Below, in pieces: positions 36,387 through 46,065 of a stretch of 64,000 nucleotides of DNA (its first letter is position 1; the number at the start of each line of letters is the position of its first letter). Position numbers and translations under genes: made by a program. Origin of the DNA: an uncultured Opitutales bacterium (GTDB lineage Bacteria; Verrucomicrobiota; Verrucomicrobiia; Opitutales; Intestinicryptomonadaceae); contig CAKTTC010000002.1 of NCBI GenBank assembly GCA_934613645.1, forward strand, positions 62,001-126,000, given 5' to 3'. Under the pieces are notes generated by a model. That model did no database searches. It saw nothing but the letters and a program-made list of their open reading frames with translations, and was not told the DNA's origin.

Positions 36387-37382
36387 TTAATCCGCGCTTG
36401 AATGCGCGTGCTCGAAGCCGTTTTTTGAAAACGGCTTTTCTTTTTCCCCGTCGAAAATCCAAAGCCGCGCCCCAGTGCTGCCAAGCTTTTGGCACACTTT
36501 GCCGATTCTAAACGGCGGCATACCGAACCGCGCGGCGTATTCCGCCTCGAACTCCGAAACGTCGCGCTCCGACGCGGCTGAAAGCGAGAACAAAAGCTCG
36601 TAATCTTCGCCGTCGCAGAGTGCCTTTTCAAGCGAAATCCGCCCGTTAAACTCCGCGCACGGGACGGCGGAAGCGTCCAAAACGGCGCGCAGGCCGGGGG
36701 GCAAAACGTTGGAAATGTCGGCGGCAATTCCGTCGCTTATGTCTGTGCACGCAGTTATTTTCGAGGTCTTCCCCGCCGCGTTCCATTCGGCGAGCCAAAC
36801 GCCCTGCTCCACGCGCGGCTCAAACGTGAGGTGCCTGCCGCTTTCGAAAGAAAAGCCGAGCCGTCCGGTAGTGTAGAGCGCGTCGCCTTCGCCCGCGCCG
36901 CCGCGCCGCAGCGGTGGCAGATTGGCGTCGCCCAAAAGCGTCAGCGACATCGAAAAGAAATGCGCAACATCGGGGCTTGCAATGTCTCCGCCTACAATCT
37001 CAACGCCGTATTCCGCAGCGCAATCTGCAAGCCCGCGCGCAAAGCCGTCGAGCCAGTCAATCGACAGGTCGGGGGAAATCACCGCCGCGCAAACCGCCTT
37101 TTTCGGGCGCGCGCCCATGGAGGCAATGTCGCTTATGTTGCGCTTTAGAAGCTTTTGCCCGACAAGTTCGGGGGCGTCGGTCTCGGTAAAATGCCTGTTT
37201 GCAATGACCGAATCGACCGTAATGTAGACGTTTTTTGAAAGCGTTTTCGACTCAATCAGGGCGCAATCGTCGCCGCTACCGAACGGAGCGGGCGGACAAA
37301 CCGCCCCGAACGCGCCGCAAATGCGCGATATCAAATGTTTTTCGCCGAGCCGCGAAACGGGATTTTCTCCGAACATCAGCAT
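36387..37382 (-). CDS. thiL: Thiamine-monophosphate kinase
   Basis: ThiL makes thiamine diphosphate from thiamine monophosphate and ATP. The 331 residues show the PurM/ThiL fold: GSGDDCALIES (substrate and Mg2+ aspartates), DSVIANRHFTETDAPELVG, RNISDIASMGARPKKAV, GGDIASPDVAHFFSMSLTLLG, and CTDISDGIAADISN. It overlaps the CPBP gene by a few bases and is the last gene of the pyrB-pyrC-CPBP-thiL operon. Two close ATG codons (37382 and 37376) are possible starts. No TPP riboswitch was seen upstream. Confidence 0.92.
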   Translation of the reverse strand: MLMFGENPVSRLGEKHLISRICGAFGAVCPPAPFGSGDDCALIESKTLSKNVYITVDSVIANRHFTETDAPELVGQKLLKRNISDIASMGARPKKAVCAAVISPDLSIDWLDGFARGLADCAAEYGVEIVGGDIASPDVAHFFSMSLTLLGDANLPPLRRGGAGEGDALYTTGRLGFSFESGRHLTFEPRVEQGVWLAEWNAAGKTSKITACTDISDGIAADISNVLPPGLRAVLDASAVPCAEFNGRISLEKALCDGEDYELLFSLSAASERDVSEFEAEYAARFGMPPFRIGKVCQKLGSTGARLWIFDGEKEKPFSKNGFEHAHSSAD

Positions 37383-38176
37383 TGCACCCCCGCAATCAAA
37401 ACCATCGAAATATTGAACAAGTTAAACAGTCCGTGGCAGAGAATTGGCGCGAAAATCGACCCCGTGCGCTCGTATAACGCCGTAAAAAAGAGCGAAAGCA
37501 CGAACAGCGGCACGAACGCAAACGCGCTTGAATGCGCCGCCGCAAACAACGCCGCCACAACCGCCGCAGCCGCCAAAACGCGGAGTCGGCGCGATTCCCC
37601 CATAACGCCTTTGAGCACTTTGTAAAGCGTGCACCTGAAAAAAAGCTCCTCGACAATCGGGGCGAAAACCACTATCGAAGCCAACCCCGCCGCGCGGGCA
37701 AAGTCGGTCTTCGCCTCGGAAAAATACACAACAACGTCCTGCTGCGGCGGAGGCTCGTTAAACACAGCCAAATACAGCGCGCCAAGCACGAACGAAATTG
37801 CGAACGCCGTCGCCGTAGCTTTCAAAAAGCACACAATCCCCGCGCGGGCGGCCTTGAAATTGGCTTTGAAATCGAATTTATAGCCTGCAGCCAAGCGGAA
37901 CACCCACACGAGCGCGAACATCAAAAACTGCGTCGCGACCGAATACGAAAATATCGCAAGCGACTTGTCCTGCGGCAACGCCGCCAAAATTTTCGGCGCA
38001 AGCTTTGAGCAAAAAAGCAGGTAAAAACACACGAGCGCAAGCAACAACGCCCCCTCTTTCGGGGTTATGCGCACCGCCGCGACCGACTCGGTTTCTCCCA
38101 AATCGGACGCGCGTGCAAACGCCCAAAAGCAGAGCGCGCACGCGGCAAAAATTCCCACTGCCGAAAGCAACAGCAT
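37376..38176 (-). CDS. CPBP-family intramembrane metalloprotease
   Basis: The protein has 266 residues from ATG 38176, with about seven membrane helices. The Abi/CPBP motifs are present: EELFFR (residues about 179-184, the Glu-Glu-x-x-x-Arg signature), AAAHS (second motif His) and CHGLFN (third motif His). Such proteases act like Rce1 or on peptide substrates; some confer bacteriocin self-immunity. The start codon overlaps the pyrC stop, and the stop overlaps thiL, so it is locked into this operon. The frame upstream of 38176 lies inside pyrC. Confidence 0.85.
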   Translation of the reverse strand: MLLLSAVGIFAACALCFWAFARASDLGETESVAAVRITPKEGALLLALVCFYLLFCSKLAPKILAALPQDKSLAIFSYSVATQFLMFALVWVFRLAAGYKFDFKANFKAARAGIVCFLKATATAFAISFVLGALYLAVFNEPPPQQDVVVYFSEAKTDFARAAGLASIVVFAPIVEELFFRCTLYKVLKGVMGESRRLRVLAAAAVVAALFAAAHSSAFAFVPLFVLSLFFTALYERTGSIFAPILCHGLFNLFNISMVLIAGVQC

Positions 38177-39435
38177 TACGCCTTGAAAACAAGTCTGCCG
38201 TTTACAAACGTCTGCACCACGCGCGCCTTGAGCGTCTTGCCGAGCCACGGAGAGTTTGACGAACGCGAGAACGGTTTGTCGTAGACGTATTGCGCGTTCT
38301 CGTCAATCAAAACGAAGTCTGCGGGTGAACCTTCGCGCAAAGTTCCCGCGTCGATTTTCAGAAGCTCCGCGGGGCGCGTAGACATAAGGCGAACCAAGCG
38401 CGGCATGTCAATTTTCTTCGACGCCACCAGAACCTCGTGGCAGACCGAAAACGCCGTCTCCAAGCCAGTAATGCCGAAGGGGGCAACGTTGAATTCCCTG
38501 TCCTTGTCGGTGTCGGTATGCGGGGCGTGGTCGGTGGCAATCACCTCTATTGTGCCGTCCACAACGCCCTTTATCAGGGCTTTCCTGTCCGATTCCGCGC
38601 GCAGGGGCGGACACATTTTGAAGTTTGTGTCGTAGTTTTTAAGGCACGCGTCGGTGAGGGCGAGATGGTGCGGAGTAGCCTCCGCCGAAACGCTTATGCC
38701 GCGCTTCTTTGCCTGCCTGATTAAATCGACGGAATACGCCGAAGAAATGTGCTGCAAATGAATGTGAGACTTCGTGTAGTTCGCCAAAATGATGTCGCGC
38801 GAAACGATGATGTCCTCCGCCGCCGACGGCCAGCCGCCAAGCCCCAACCGCACCGACCACTCGCCCTCGTGCATCTGCCCCGAAGACGTAAGCGTGTTCT
38901 CCTGACAGTGGTCCATTACAAGCAGCCCGAACATTTTGGCGTATTGCATTGCGTTGCGCATAATTTCCGCGCTCTCCACGCAGGAGCCGTCGTCGGTGAT
39001 TGCAATCACGCCCATCGAAGCAAGCGAACCGAGGGGGGCAAGCTTTTCGCCCGCGCGCGCCTCCGTAATGCAGCCGCTTTGGTAGACTTTGACTTTTGCG
39101 GTCTCTGCTATGATGTCGTTTATCAGGCGGACTGTGGAGGGATTGTCCGCCGCGGGGGAAGTGTTTGGCATTGCAACAACGGTTGTAAACCCGCCCGCCG
39201 CCGCAGCCGCCGTTCCCGTTTCGACCGACTCCTTCGAAGTCTGCCCGGGGTCGCGCAAATGAACGTGCATATCGACAAATCCGGGGGCGAGAACAAGCCC
39301 TTTGGCGTCGATTACTTTCGCCGACTTCGAAACTTTGTCGGCAAACTTTCCGCCGCTTACAAACACGTCGCGGACTTCGTCTATGTTGCGCGAAGGGTCT
39401 ACAACGCGCGCGTTTTTTACAACAAATTCCTTCAT
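38176..39435 (-). CDS. pyrC: Dihydroorotase
   Basis: Zinc amidohydrolase that closes carbamoyl-aspartate to dihydroorotate, step 3 of pyrimidine synthesis. The 419 residues are class I type. Metal and catalytic motifs are all present: DMHVHLRDPGQ, MDHCQE, HLQHISSA, AEATPHHLALTD and ATDHAPHT. This differs from inactive PyrC-like partners of ATCase that lose the histidines, so the enzyme should be active. It starts 6 bases after pyrB. Confidence 0.95.
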   Translation of the reverse strand: MKEFVVKNARVVDPSRNIDEVRDVFVSGGKFADKVSKSAKVIDAKGLVLAPGFVDMHVHLRDPGQTSKESVETGTAAAAAGGFTTVVAMPNTSPAADNPSTVRLINDIIAETAKVKVYQSGCITEARAGEKLAPLGSLASMGVIAITDDGSCVESAEIMRNAMQYAKMFGLLVMDHCQENTLTSSGQMHEGEWSVRLGLGGWPSAAEDIIVSRDIILANYTKSHIHLQHISSAYSVDLIRQAKKRGISVSAEATPHHLALTDACLKNYDTNFKMCPPLRAESDRKALIKGVVDGTIEVIATDHAPHTDTDKDREFNVAPFGITGLETAFSVCHEVLVASKKIDMPRLVRLMSTRPAELLKIDAGTLREGSPADFVLIDENAQYVYDKPFSRSSNSPWLGKTLKARVVQTFVNGRLVFKA

Positions 39436-39441
39436 CGTTTT

Positions 39442-40401
39442 CTACTTTCCGAATTTTGCCTGCATGCAAAGTTTCATGACCGCCATTCTGACGGCGACTC
39501 CGTTGGTAACCTGATTCAGAATCACCGACCTGCCCGAATCGGCGAGGAACGAGTCAAGCTCAACGCCCCTGTTTATCGGCCCGGGGTGCATAATGAACGC
39601 GCCCTTTTTTAGCAGGTTTTCGCGCCGCGCGCCAAGCCCGAAGACTTTTGCGTATTCGGAAATCGACGGGAAATACGTTGCGCGCTGGCGTTCGTGCTGG
39701 ATTCTCAAAAGCATTACCACGTCGGCGTCGGAAATGGCCTCGCGCAGGTCGTAGCAGACGCGCACGCCCATTTTTTCGAACTCTTCGGGAACGAGGGTGG
39801 AAGGCCCCGCAAGCGTTACCTGCGCGCCGAGCTTGTTCAAAACGTGAATGTTGGAGCGCGCCACGCGGCTGAAGAGAATGTCGCCCAAAATGGTGACTTT
39901 TTTGCCCTTGAAATTGCCGCCGAATTTTTCGCGCATGGTAAAGGCGTCAAGCAACGCCTGCGTGGGGTGCGCGTGCGCGCCGTCGCCGGCGTTGATTACG
40001 GGAATCTCGAGCCTGTCGGCCAGATACTGCGCCGCCCCCGACGCGCTGTGGCGGACAATTATCATGTCGGCCATCAAGGCCTGAATGTTCTTTGCGGTGT
40101 CTTTGAGCGTCTCGCCCTTGACGGAACTCGACGCGGAGGCCACAACGCTGATTACGTCGGCGTCGAGTTTGTGCGCCGCCATTTCGAACGCCGTGCGCGT
40201 GCGCGTGCTGGGTTCGAAGAACAGGTTTACAACCACCCTGCCCTTGAGATACGGAAGCTTCGCCTTGTCCGATTTAAGCGACGCTTTGAAAATGTCGGCA
40301 AGCGCGAAAACCTCGTTTATGTCCCGCACCGACAACGGCTCTGTGGAAACCAAATCCTTGCTCTTCCACGAAGCGTTCATCAAAAAATCTTCTACTATCA
40401 T
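39442..40401 (-). CDS. pyrB: Aspartate carbamoyltransferase catalytic chain
   Basis: Makes carbamoyl-aspartate from carbamoyl phosphate and aspartate. The 319 residues (312 if the ATG at 40380 is used) show FFEPSTRTRTAFEMAA (carbamoyl-phosphate loop), GDGAHAHPTQALLDAF, RIQHERQ and HPGPINRGVEL. No pyrI regulatory gene is beside it, so the enzyme is probably of the PyrB/PyrC dodecamer or unregulated trimer kind. First gene of the minus-strand operon, divergent from trkA. Much longer open frames upstream run antisense to trkA and are not coding. Confidence 0.95.
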   Translation of the reverse strand: MIVEDFLMNASWKSKDLVSTEPLSVRDINEVFALADIFKASLKSDKAKLPYLKGRVVVNLFFEPSTRTRTAFEMAAHKLDADVISVVASASSSVKGETLKDTAKNIQALMADMIIVRHSASGAAQYLADRLEIPVINAGDGAHAHPTQALLDAFTMREKFGGNFKGKKVTILGDILFSRVARSNIHVLNKLGAQVTLAGPSTLVPEEFEKMGVRVCYDLREAISDADVVMLLRIQHERQRATYFPSISEYAKVFGLGARRENLLKKGAFIMHPGPINRGVELDSFLADSGRSVILNQVTNGVAVRMAVMKLCMQAKFGK

Positions 40402-40551
40402 AATCGTTGACGGCAACGTTAATACGTCGGGCGGGTTTGTCAATTTTTTATTCCCTTTTGCGCGGCGGCTTTTTTTCGAAACAACAAAAGAGATGTTTGC
40501 CAAAAAAAAGCTTTTTATGGGCGGAAAAATTGTTAATCTAAGGGAAAGATT

Positions 40552-41910
40552 ATGAAAATTGTAATAGTAGGCGCGGGAGACGTAGGCAGATTCCTGTGCA
40601 AAGTTTTGAGCGAAGACGGACACGCCGTAACGCTGGTGGAGTCCGACGACGAAGCGGCGTCGGACGTGGAGGAAAACCTTGACGTGCGCGTGGTGCGCGG
40701 CAACGGGGCTTCCGCCAAGTGCCTTACAACGGCGGGCGCGCAGACTTGCGAATACTTCCTCGCAATGACCGACCACGACCAGCTGAACCTCGCCGCCTGC
40801 GCGATAGCCGCAAAACTCGGGGCGAGAAAAACCGTCGCGCGCGTCCACGACCTCGTTTATACCGACTCCGAATCGTTCAACTACCAGAAAATTTTCAACG
40901 TCGATTTTCTCATCAATCCCGAAGCCCTCACCGCCGTCGAGCTTGCCAAGCACATCAGAAACCCCGCCCGCTTCGCGGTGGAGGACTTCGCGCGCGGACA
41001 GGTGGAACTGCGCGAAATGCCGATTTCGCAAAACGCGCAGGTTGCGGGGAAGTCGCTCAGGGAAATGTCGCTGCCAGCGGGCATAAAAATAGGGTATGTG
41101 GAAAGCGGCGGCGTTTTGGCAGTTCCCACCGCCGATACCGTCCTGCGCACGGGGGACAAAGTAACCCTCATCGGAAGCCCCGAAATTCTGATGAAAAACG
41201 CGCATCTGTTTTCGGAGGAAATCACGCGCGAACCGCTCAGAGTGGTGCTCGACGGCGCGACGGAAACGGCGGTTTCGCTCATCAGACGCCTCGGCAACAG
41301 CCGCTTCAGAATAAGGGTGCTTGAAAGCGACCTGAAAAAATGCAAGGCGTTGGCGGAAAACTTCCCCTACGTCACGGTTATAAACGGAAGCGCGTCGAGC
41401 CTGCGCCTTCTGGAGGAGGAACAGATTGGCAGTGCCGACTACTTCGTAGCCTGCACAAAAGACGACGAGGAAAACGTTATGACCTGCCTTCAGGCGAAAA
41501 AACTTGGCGCGAAAAACGTAGAACTTGTGGTCAACAAGCCCGACTACGAACAGTTAATCCAGAACATAAGCGGGTTTCTCGACATCGCCGCGGCGGCGTC
41601 GCCGCGCAAAAGCTCGGTTCAGGAAATAAGAAAATACATAACCGACAAACGCTACATAGTTGCCGGCTCGCTCAAAAACGGCGACATAGAATTTATCGAA
41701 ATTATGGTTGCCGCAAATTCGTGGGGCGAAGGCAAACATCTCGACGAACTGAATATGCCCCCCGCCACAATCATAGCCGCAATAGTGGACTCTCAAAACA
41801 GGGCGAAAGTCCCCGGGGCAAAGGATATTGTAAACGCAAACGACCGCCTCATTGTGATTCTGGAAAGGAAAAACGTAAAGCAGGTTGTGGAAATGTTCTC
41901 GGAGGAATAA
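40552..41910 (+). CDS. trkA: Trk potassium uptake, NAD-binding regulatory subunit TrkA
   Basis: Cytoplasmic ring-forming subunit that gates TrkH. The 452 residues are the double form: RCK_N (MKIVIVGAGDVGRFLCKVL, about 1-120), RCK_C (about 135-220), a second RCK_N (about 230-345) and second RCK_C to the end. The start has GGGAAAGATT just before it. The stop TAA shares a base with the trkH ATG, so the two subunits are co-translated. Confidence 0.95.
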   Translation: MKIVIVGAGDVGRFLCKVLSEDGHAVTLVESDDEAASDVEENLDVRVVRGNGASAKCLTTAGAQTCEYFLAMTDHDQLNLAACAIAAKLGARKTVARVHDLVYTDSESFNYQKIFNVDFLINPEALTAVELAKHIRNPARFAVEDFARGQVELREMPISQNAQVAGKSLREMSLPAGIKIGYVESGGVLAVPTADTVLRTGDKVTLIGSPEILMKNAHLFSEEITREPLRVVLDGATETAVSLIRRLGNSRFRIRVLESDLKKCKALAENFPYVTVINGSASSLRLLEEEQIGSADYFVACTKDDEENVMTCLQAKKLGAKNVELVVNKPDYEQLIQNISGFLDIAAAASPRKSSVQEIRKYITDKRYIVAGSLKNGDIEFIEIMVAANSWGEGKHLDELNMPPATIIAAIVDSQNRAKVPGAKDIVNANDRLIVILERKNVKQVVEMFSEE

Positions 41911-43382
41911 TGAACTACCCGATAATCCTCAAGATGCTCTCAATGGTAATGCTGATTATGGCCGCGGCGTTCTCGGCGTGCGCGGGCGTGTCGGTGTTCT
42001 ACGGGGAGTCGCCGCTCGAGGCGGGCGCGCTGCCGTCGTGGGTGTGCGCGGTTGCGCTGTCGGTTATGACGGCGTTCGCGCTCTATGTGCCAAGCCGCAA
42101 CGCCAAAAGGGAGATGTTCAGAAAAGAGGCAATGTGCATTGTGGGCATTGCGTGGATTCTCACTTCGCTCGTGGGCGCGCTGCCGTATGCAATGATTTTG
42201 AACTGCTCCGCGGCGGAGGCGGTTTTCGAGTCAACAAGCGGAATAACCACGACGGGGGCTTCGGTGTTTTCCGACTTCTCGCAGTTCCCGCGCAGCCTGA
42301 TGTTCTGGCGGTGTCTGTCGCACTGGATTGGCGGCTTGGGAGTTGTCGTGTTCTTCGTGGCCATACTCTCGTTCTTGGGGGCGTCGGGAAAAATTCTTTA
42401 CACCAACGAAAAGGGTTCCGACTCCGACGACTTGGAGGCGGCGCGCATAAAAAGCGGAATTTTGGGAATAATCCGCCTTTACGTCTTTCTTACCGCGTGC
42501 TGTCTGGGGCTGTTCCTCTACTTCGGAATGTCGAAGTTCGACGCCGTATGCCACGCGTTTTCCGTAGTGTCTACGGGCGGATTCTCAACGCGTCCCGACA
42601 GTTTTGCGGGCTACCAAAGCTACGGAATTTTGTGGACGGCGATAGTGTTTATGTTTCTGGGCGGAACTAATTTTCCGCTGCTGTTGACGGTCGCAAAACT
42701 GCGCTTTGCAAAGTTGCGCGAAAACACCGAATTTTGGACATACGTTTTGATGTGCCTGACAGCCACCGCCGTTGTCTGGACTACCCTGCTTTGCGTGTTC
42801 CCGCAGCGCGCGCCGTTTGAAACGTTCACACACGGCGTGTTTCAAGTGGTATCCCTGATAACCACAACGGGACTTTGCAGCGAAAACTACCAGACGTGGA
42901 TTCCCGCCGCAAAAATGACGCTGTTGCTGCTGATTGTAGTGGGCGGCTGCTCGGGTTCGACCTCGGGCGGGCTTAAAATCTCGCGCGCGGTGGCGGCGTT
43001 CAGAATTTGCCGCCGAGAAACGGAAAAATCGTTCCGCCCGAAAGTCGTCAGAAACGTCTTCATAAACGGGCGCGTTTTGAAGGACTCCGACGCGGCGGAA
43101 GTGCTTTCGTATTCCGTTTTGTATATGCTTGCTGCGGCGGGCGGAATGCTTGTGCTGACGCTGCTCGAACCGCGCATGAGCATGACGGGCTGCATAAGCG
43201 CAACGCTTGCAATGATAGGCAATGTTGGCCCCGGTTTTGCGGAGGTCGGCTGCGACGCAACCTACGGCTTTATGAGTCCGTTCTCGCAAATTGTTCTTTC
43301 GGTTTTAATGATTATGGGGCGTCTTGAAATCTACGCCGTTTTGGTGCTTTTCATGCCGTCGCTCTGGAAAAAATTTCAATAG
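41910..43382 (+). CDS. trkH: Trk potassium uptake, membrane subunit TrkH
   Basis: K+ channel-like transporter of the inner membrane, 490 residues from ATG 41910; GGAGGA lies just upstream. The four pore repeats show as ESTSGITTTGASVFSDF, AFSVVSTGGFSTRPDSF, GVFQVVSLITTTGLCSENY and IGNVGPGFAEVGCDATYGF, each with the selectivity-filter glycine. The gate loop motif GGCSGSTSGGLK is present. It overlaps trkA by one base and ends 7 bases before pdxJ. Confidence 0.96.
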   Translation: MNYPIILKMLSMVMLIMAAAFSACAGVSVFYGESPLEAGALPSWVCAVALSVMTAFALYVPSRNAKREMFRKEAMCIVGIAWILTSLVGALPYAMILNCSAAEAVFESTSGITTTGASVFSDFSQFPRSLMFWRCLSHWIGGLGVVVFFVAILSFLGASGKILYTNEKGSDSDDLEAARIKSGILGIIRLYVFLTACCLGLFLYFGMSKFDAVCHAFSVVSTGGFSTRPDSFAGYQSYGILWTAIVFMFLGGTNFPLLLTVAKLRFAKLRENTEFWTYVLMCLTATAVVWTTLLCVFPQRAPFETFTHGVFQVVSLITTTGLCSENYQTWIPAAKMTLLLLIVVGGCSGSTSGGLKISRAVAAFRICRRETEKSFRPKVVRNVFINGRVLKDSDAAEVLSYSVLYMLAAAGGMLVLTLLEPRMSMTGCISATLAMIGNVGPGFAEVGCDATYGFMSPFSQIVLSVLMIMGRLEIYAVLVLFMPSLWKKFQ

Positions 43383-43389
43383 GAAAATT

Positions 43390-44142
43390 ATGACGAAATT
43401 AGGAGTAAACATCGACCACAGCGCCACTCTCAGGCAGGCGCGATACAGAGGCTATCCCGCCGACACAACGGTTATAATAGAGCCGGACGTGCTCGAAATT
43501 GCGCTGCTTGCCGAAAAGGCGGGCGCGGATTCAATCACCGCCCACCTGCGCGAAGACCGCCGCCACATAAACGACCGCGATGTCCGCCGTCTCAAAGACA
43601 ACATCGCCACAAAGCTGAACCTCGAAATGGCGTGCAACGACGACGTTTTGAAAGTAGCCCTGCAGGTTGTTCCCGCCTACGCGTGCCTCGTGCCCGAAAA
43701 CCGCGCGGAGGTAACTACCGAGGGCGGGCTTGACCTTGTTGCGAATTTCGAAAAAACAAAACGCGTTGTTGACGCGCTCGGGCAAAAAGGCGTTGTAGTC
43801 TCGCTTTTCATCGACCCCGAAGAACGCCAAATAGAGGCGGCAAAGAAAATGGGCGCGCCCGTTGTGGAGCTTCACACGGGAGCATACGCCAACGCGTGGG
43901 GAAACGAAACCGAAGTGGAAAAACAGCTCGACCGCCTTGCAAACGCCGCAAAACTGGCGCAACAACTGGGCATAACGGTAAATTCGGGGCACGGAATAAA
44001 CTACGCCAACGTTTCAAGACTGCTCGCAAAGGCGTCGTTTAACGAGCTGAACATAGGCCACTCCATCGTATGCCGCGCGCTTAGCGTGGGTATGGAAAGC
44101 GCAGTGGCGCAAATGAAGACTCTGATTTCAAATGCCCGATAA
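43390..44142 (+). CDS. pdxJ: Pyridoxine 5'-phosphate synthase
   Basis: Condenses 1-deoxy-xylulose 5-phosphate with amino-acetone phosphate to pyridoxine 5'-phosphate, the last step of the DXP-dependent B6 route. The 250 residues show the family start LGVNIDHSATLRQARY, ITAHLREDRRHINDRDV, LEMACNDDVL, VVELHTGAYAN, VNSGHGINYANV and LNIGHSIVCRA. ATG at 43390 follows AGGAAAATT. The 3' end overlaps acpS by 11 bases; pdxJ-acpS is a widely kept pair. Confidence 0.96.
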   Translation: MTKLGVNIDHSATLRQARYRGYPADTTVIIEPDVLEIALLAEKAGADSITAHLREDRRHINDRDVRRLKDNIATKLNLEMACNDDVLKVALQVVPAYACLVPENRAEVTTEGGLDLVANFEKTKRVVDALGQKGVVVSLFIDPEERQIEAAKKMGAPVVELHTGAYANAWGNETEVEKQLDRLANAAKLAQQLGITVNSGHGINYANVSRLLAKASFNELNIGHSIVCRALSVGMESAVAQMKTLISNAR

Positions 44143-44536
44143 CACCGACAACGCAGCAATCGCGGGACTCGGAACCGACATGGCCGACGTCGCGCGGATA
44201 GCGAAAATGCTCTCCGACTACGGCGAAACGTTTCTGGGGCGCGTTTTCACGCCCGCCGAAATAGCATACTGCTCCCGCGCGGCAAAGCCCGAAATCCACT
44301 ACGCGGGCAGGTTCGCCGCAAAGGAGGCAATGGCGAAGGCTCTCGGCACGGGCTTTTCGGGAGAAATCACAATGAAGAGCGTTTCGGTTGAAAACGACCC
44401 CGCCACTTCCGCGCCAATCGCCGTCTTGGACGAAGCAGCCGCGCGGAGAATGCGGGCACTTGGAGCGAAAAAAATGCTCGTGAGCATTACCCACCTGAAA
44501 GACTACGCACAGGCAACGGCAATTTTATCGAGATGA
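44132..44536 (+). CDS. acpS: Holo-[acyl-carrier-protein] synthase
   Basis: Moves the 4'-phosphopantetheine arm from CoA to apo-ACP. The 134 residues contain GLGTDMADVARI (Mg2+ Asp), GRVFTPAEIAYC and FAAKEAMAKALGTG (second Mg2+ Glu). The C-terminal VSITHLKDYAQATAIL is standard. It overlaps pdxJ by 11 bases and the next gene by 4 bases (ATGA). Confidence 0.94.
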   Translation: MPDNTDNAAIAGLGTDMADVARIAKMLSDYGETFLGRVFTPAEIAYCSRAAKPEIHYAGRFAAKEAMAKALGTGFSGEITMKSVSVENDPATSAPIAVLDEAAARRMRALGAKKMLVSITHLKDYAQATAILSR

Positions 44537-46065
44537 ATACGGAAATTTTCGCCCCCGTTCTTACCAACGCGCAATCCGCCGACTTCGAGCGCGCGTATTT
44601 CGCCGAAACAAAAACTTCGCCGCGCGAAGTTATAGCAAACGTGGGCGCGAAAATAGCGCGCTGTTTTTCGGAGGAATTCGGCGCGTTTTCGGCGGACGGT
44701 AAACCCATTCTGGCGGCTCTCGGTTCGGGGCACAACGCCGCCGACGCGCTGGCGTTTCTGCTTGCGCTTGAGCCGAAAAACAAAATAGTGCTGCTTGCCC
44801 CGCCGAGGGAAAAGCTCAAGCCCGACACGCTTTTTTATCTCGAAGAACTCGAGAAGTCGGCGGATACAGTTTTTGCGGCGTCGGCAGGCGATGTAGAACA
44901 AACGCGCTTTGCGCTTGTTGTAGAGGGGCTTTCGGGCATGAGCTACCGCCCGCCGATGCGCCCCGATATGCGCGAAAAAATCGAATTTCTAAACGCCGCT
45001 GAGGCAGACCTCAAAATTTCAATCGACGTTCCCGCGGGCGTTTGCGACACTCCCGAAGCCGACGCCCCGCGCTTCCGCGCCGACGCAACCTACGCAACGG
45101 CAATCGCCAAACAGTGCCTGTTCGAAAACAAAGAGGAAGTCGGGCGCGTGCGCTTTATCGACGTCGGATTTTTCCAAAACTCGCGCCCGCAAACGCACAG
45201 GTTCGCAGTTGCGCAAAACGCGCTCGACGTTCTCGCAAAGCCGCGCCCGTCGGTTTCCGACAAACGCGCATTCGGGCGGCTGCTTGCGGTGTCGGGTTCG
45301 GAGACATACGCGGGGGCATCGCTGCTCAACGCAAAGGCGGCAATACGCGGCGGGTGCGGGTTCGTCTACGCCTGTGCCCCCGAGAATTTCAAACCCGCAT
45401 TCTGCGCCGCTGAGCCGTCCGTAATTTGGCTTGAATGTTCGTCCGACGAAAACGGCGCGCACGCCCTCGAAAATTTTTCGGCAATAAACGCAATAGCGCG
45501 CAACGCCGACGCCATTGTGTGCGGCTCGGGCTTGACGCGCTCGCGCGAAAGCGCGGTGCTTGTGCGCGAAATTCTCAAAAACAACCCCGACCTCCCCGCG
45601 GTAATCGACGCCGACGCCATAACTGCCGAAACGCTCGAGACCGCCAAAAGCCGCAACGCAGTTTCGGTGATAACCCCGCACGAGGGCGAATTTCTGCGCA
45701 TAGCCCCCGATGTTTCCGACAATTCGCTGCTTGAATGCGCAAAAAAATACGGGTGCGTTATTATGCTGAAATCGAACATCACGCGCATTTGCGACGGCGA
45801 AAACATAGCCTACTCAACGCGCGGCTCTCCCGCGCTTGCGCGCGCGGGAAGCGGCGACATTCTCTGCGCGCTGGCGGGCGCGCTGCTTGCAAACAAAAAC
45901 CTGCGCCGAACGCTTGCGGGCTCGGAACTTGAAAACGCGGCGGCGTGCGCGGCTCTGGCGGCGCAGTGGCTCGGAATAGCGGCCGAACGCGCGACGGCAA
46001 AGGCTTCTGAAACCGCGCTTGCGGCGTCGGACATAATAGAAAACCTGAAATACGCCATCAGATGA
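44533..46065 (+). CDS. nnr: Bifunctional NAD(P)H-hydrate epimerase / ADP-dependent dehydratase
   Basis: Repairs hydrated NAD(P)H. The 510 residues hold an N-terminal YjeF_N epimerase (about 1-215, SGHNAADALAFLLAL, DVPAGVCD) and a C-terminal carbohydrate-kinase-like dehydratase (about 230-505, AVSGSETYAGASLLNAKAAIRGGCG, PAVIDADAI, VITPHEGEF, LARAGSGDILCALAGALLA). The epimerase motif is slightly divergent: GSGHNAAD is kept, but the usual GNGGDG is absent. Overlaps acpS and dprA by 4 bases each. Confidence 0.9.
   Translation: MNTEIFAPVLTNAQSADFERAYFAETKTSPREVIANVGAKIARCFSEEFGAFSADGKPILAALGSGHNAADALAFLLALEPKNKIVLLAPPREKLKPDTLFYLEELEKSADTVFAASAGDVEQTRFALVVEGLSGMSYRPPMRPDMREKIEFLNAAEADLKISIDVPAGVCDTPEADAPRFRADATYATAIAKQCLFENKEEVGRVRFIDVGFFQNSRPQTHRFAVAQNALDVLAKPRPSVSDKRAFGRLLAVSGSETYAGASLLNAKAAIRGGCGFVYACAPENFKPAFCAAEPSVIWLECSSDENGAHALENFSAINAIARNADAIVCGSGLTRSRESAVLVREILKNNPDLPAVIDADAITAETLETAKSRNAVSVITPHEGEFLRIAPDVSDNSLLECAKKYGCVIMLKSNITRICDGENIAYSTRGSPALARAGSGDILCALAGALLANKNLRRTLAGSELENAAACAALAAQWLGIAAERATAKASETALAASDIIENLKYAIR

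Noticed and set aside
39442..41205. Long version of pyrB reaching to 41205
   Set aside because: The extra 268 codons are antisense to trkA; ATCase normally has about 310 residues.
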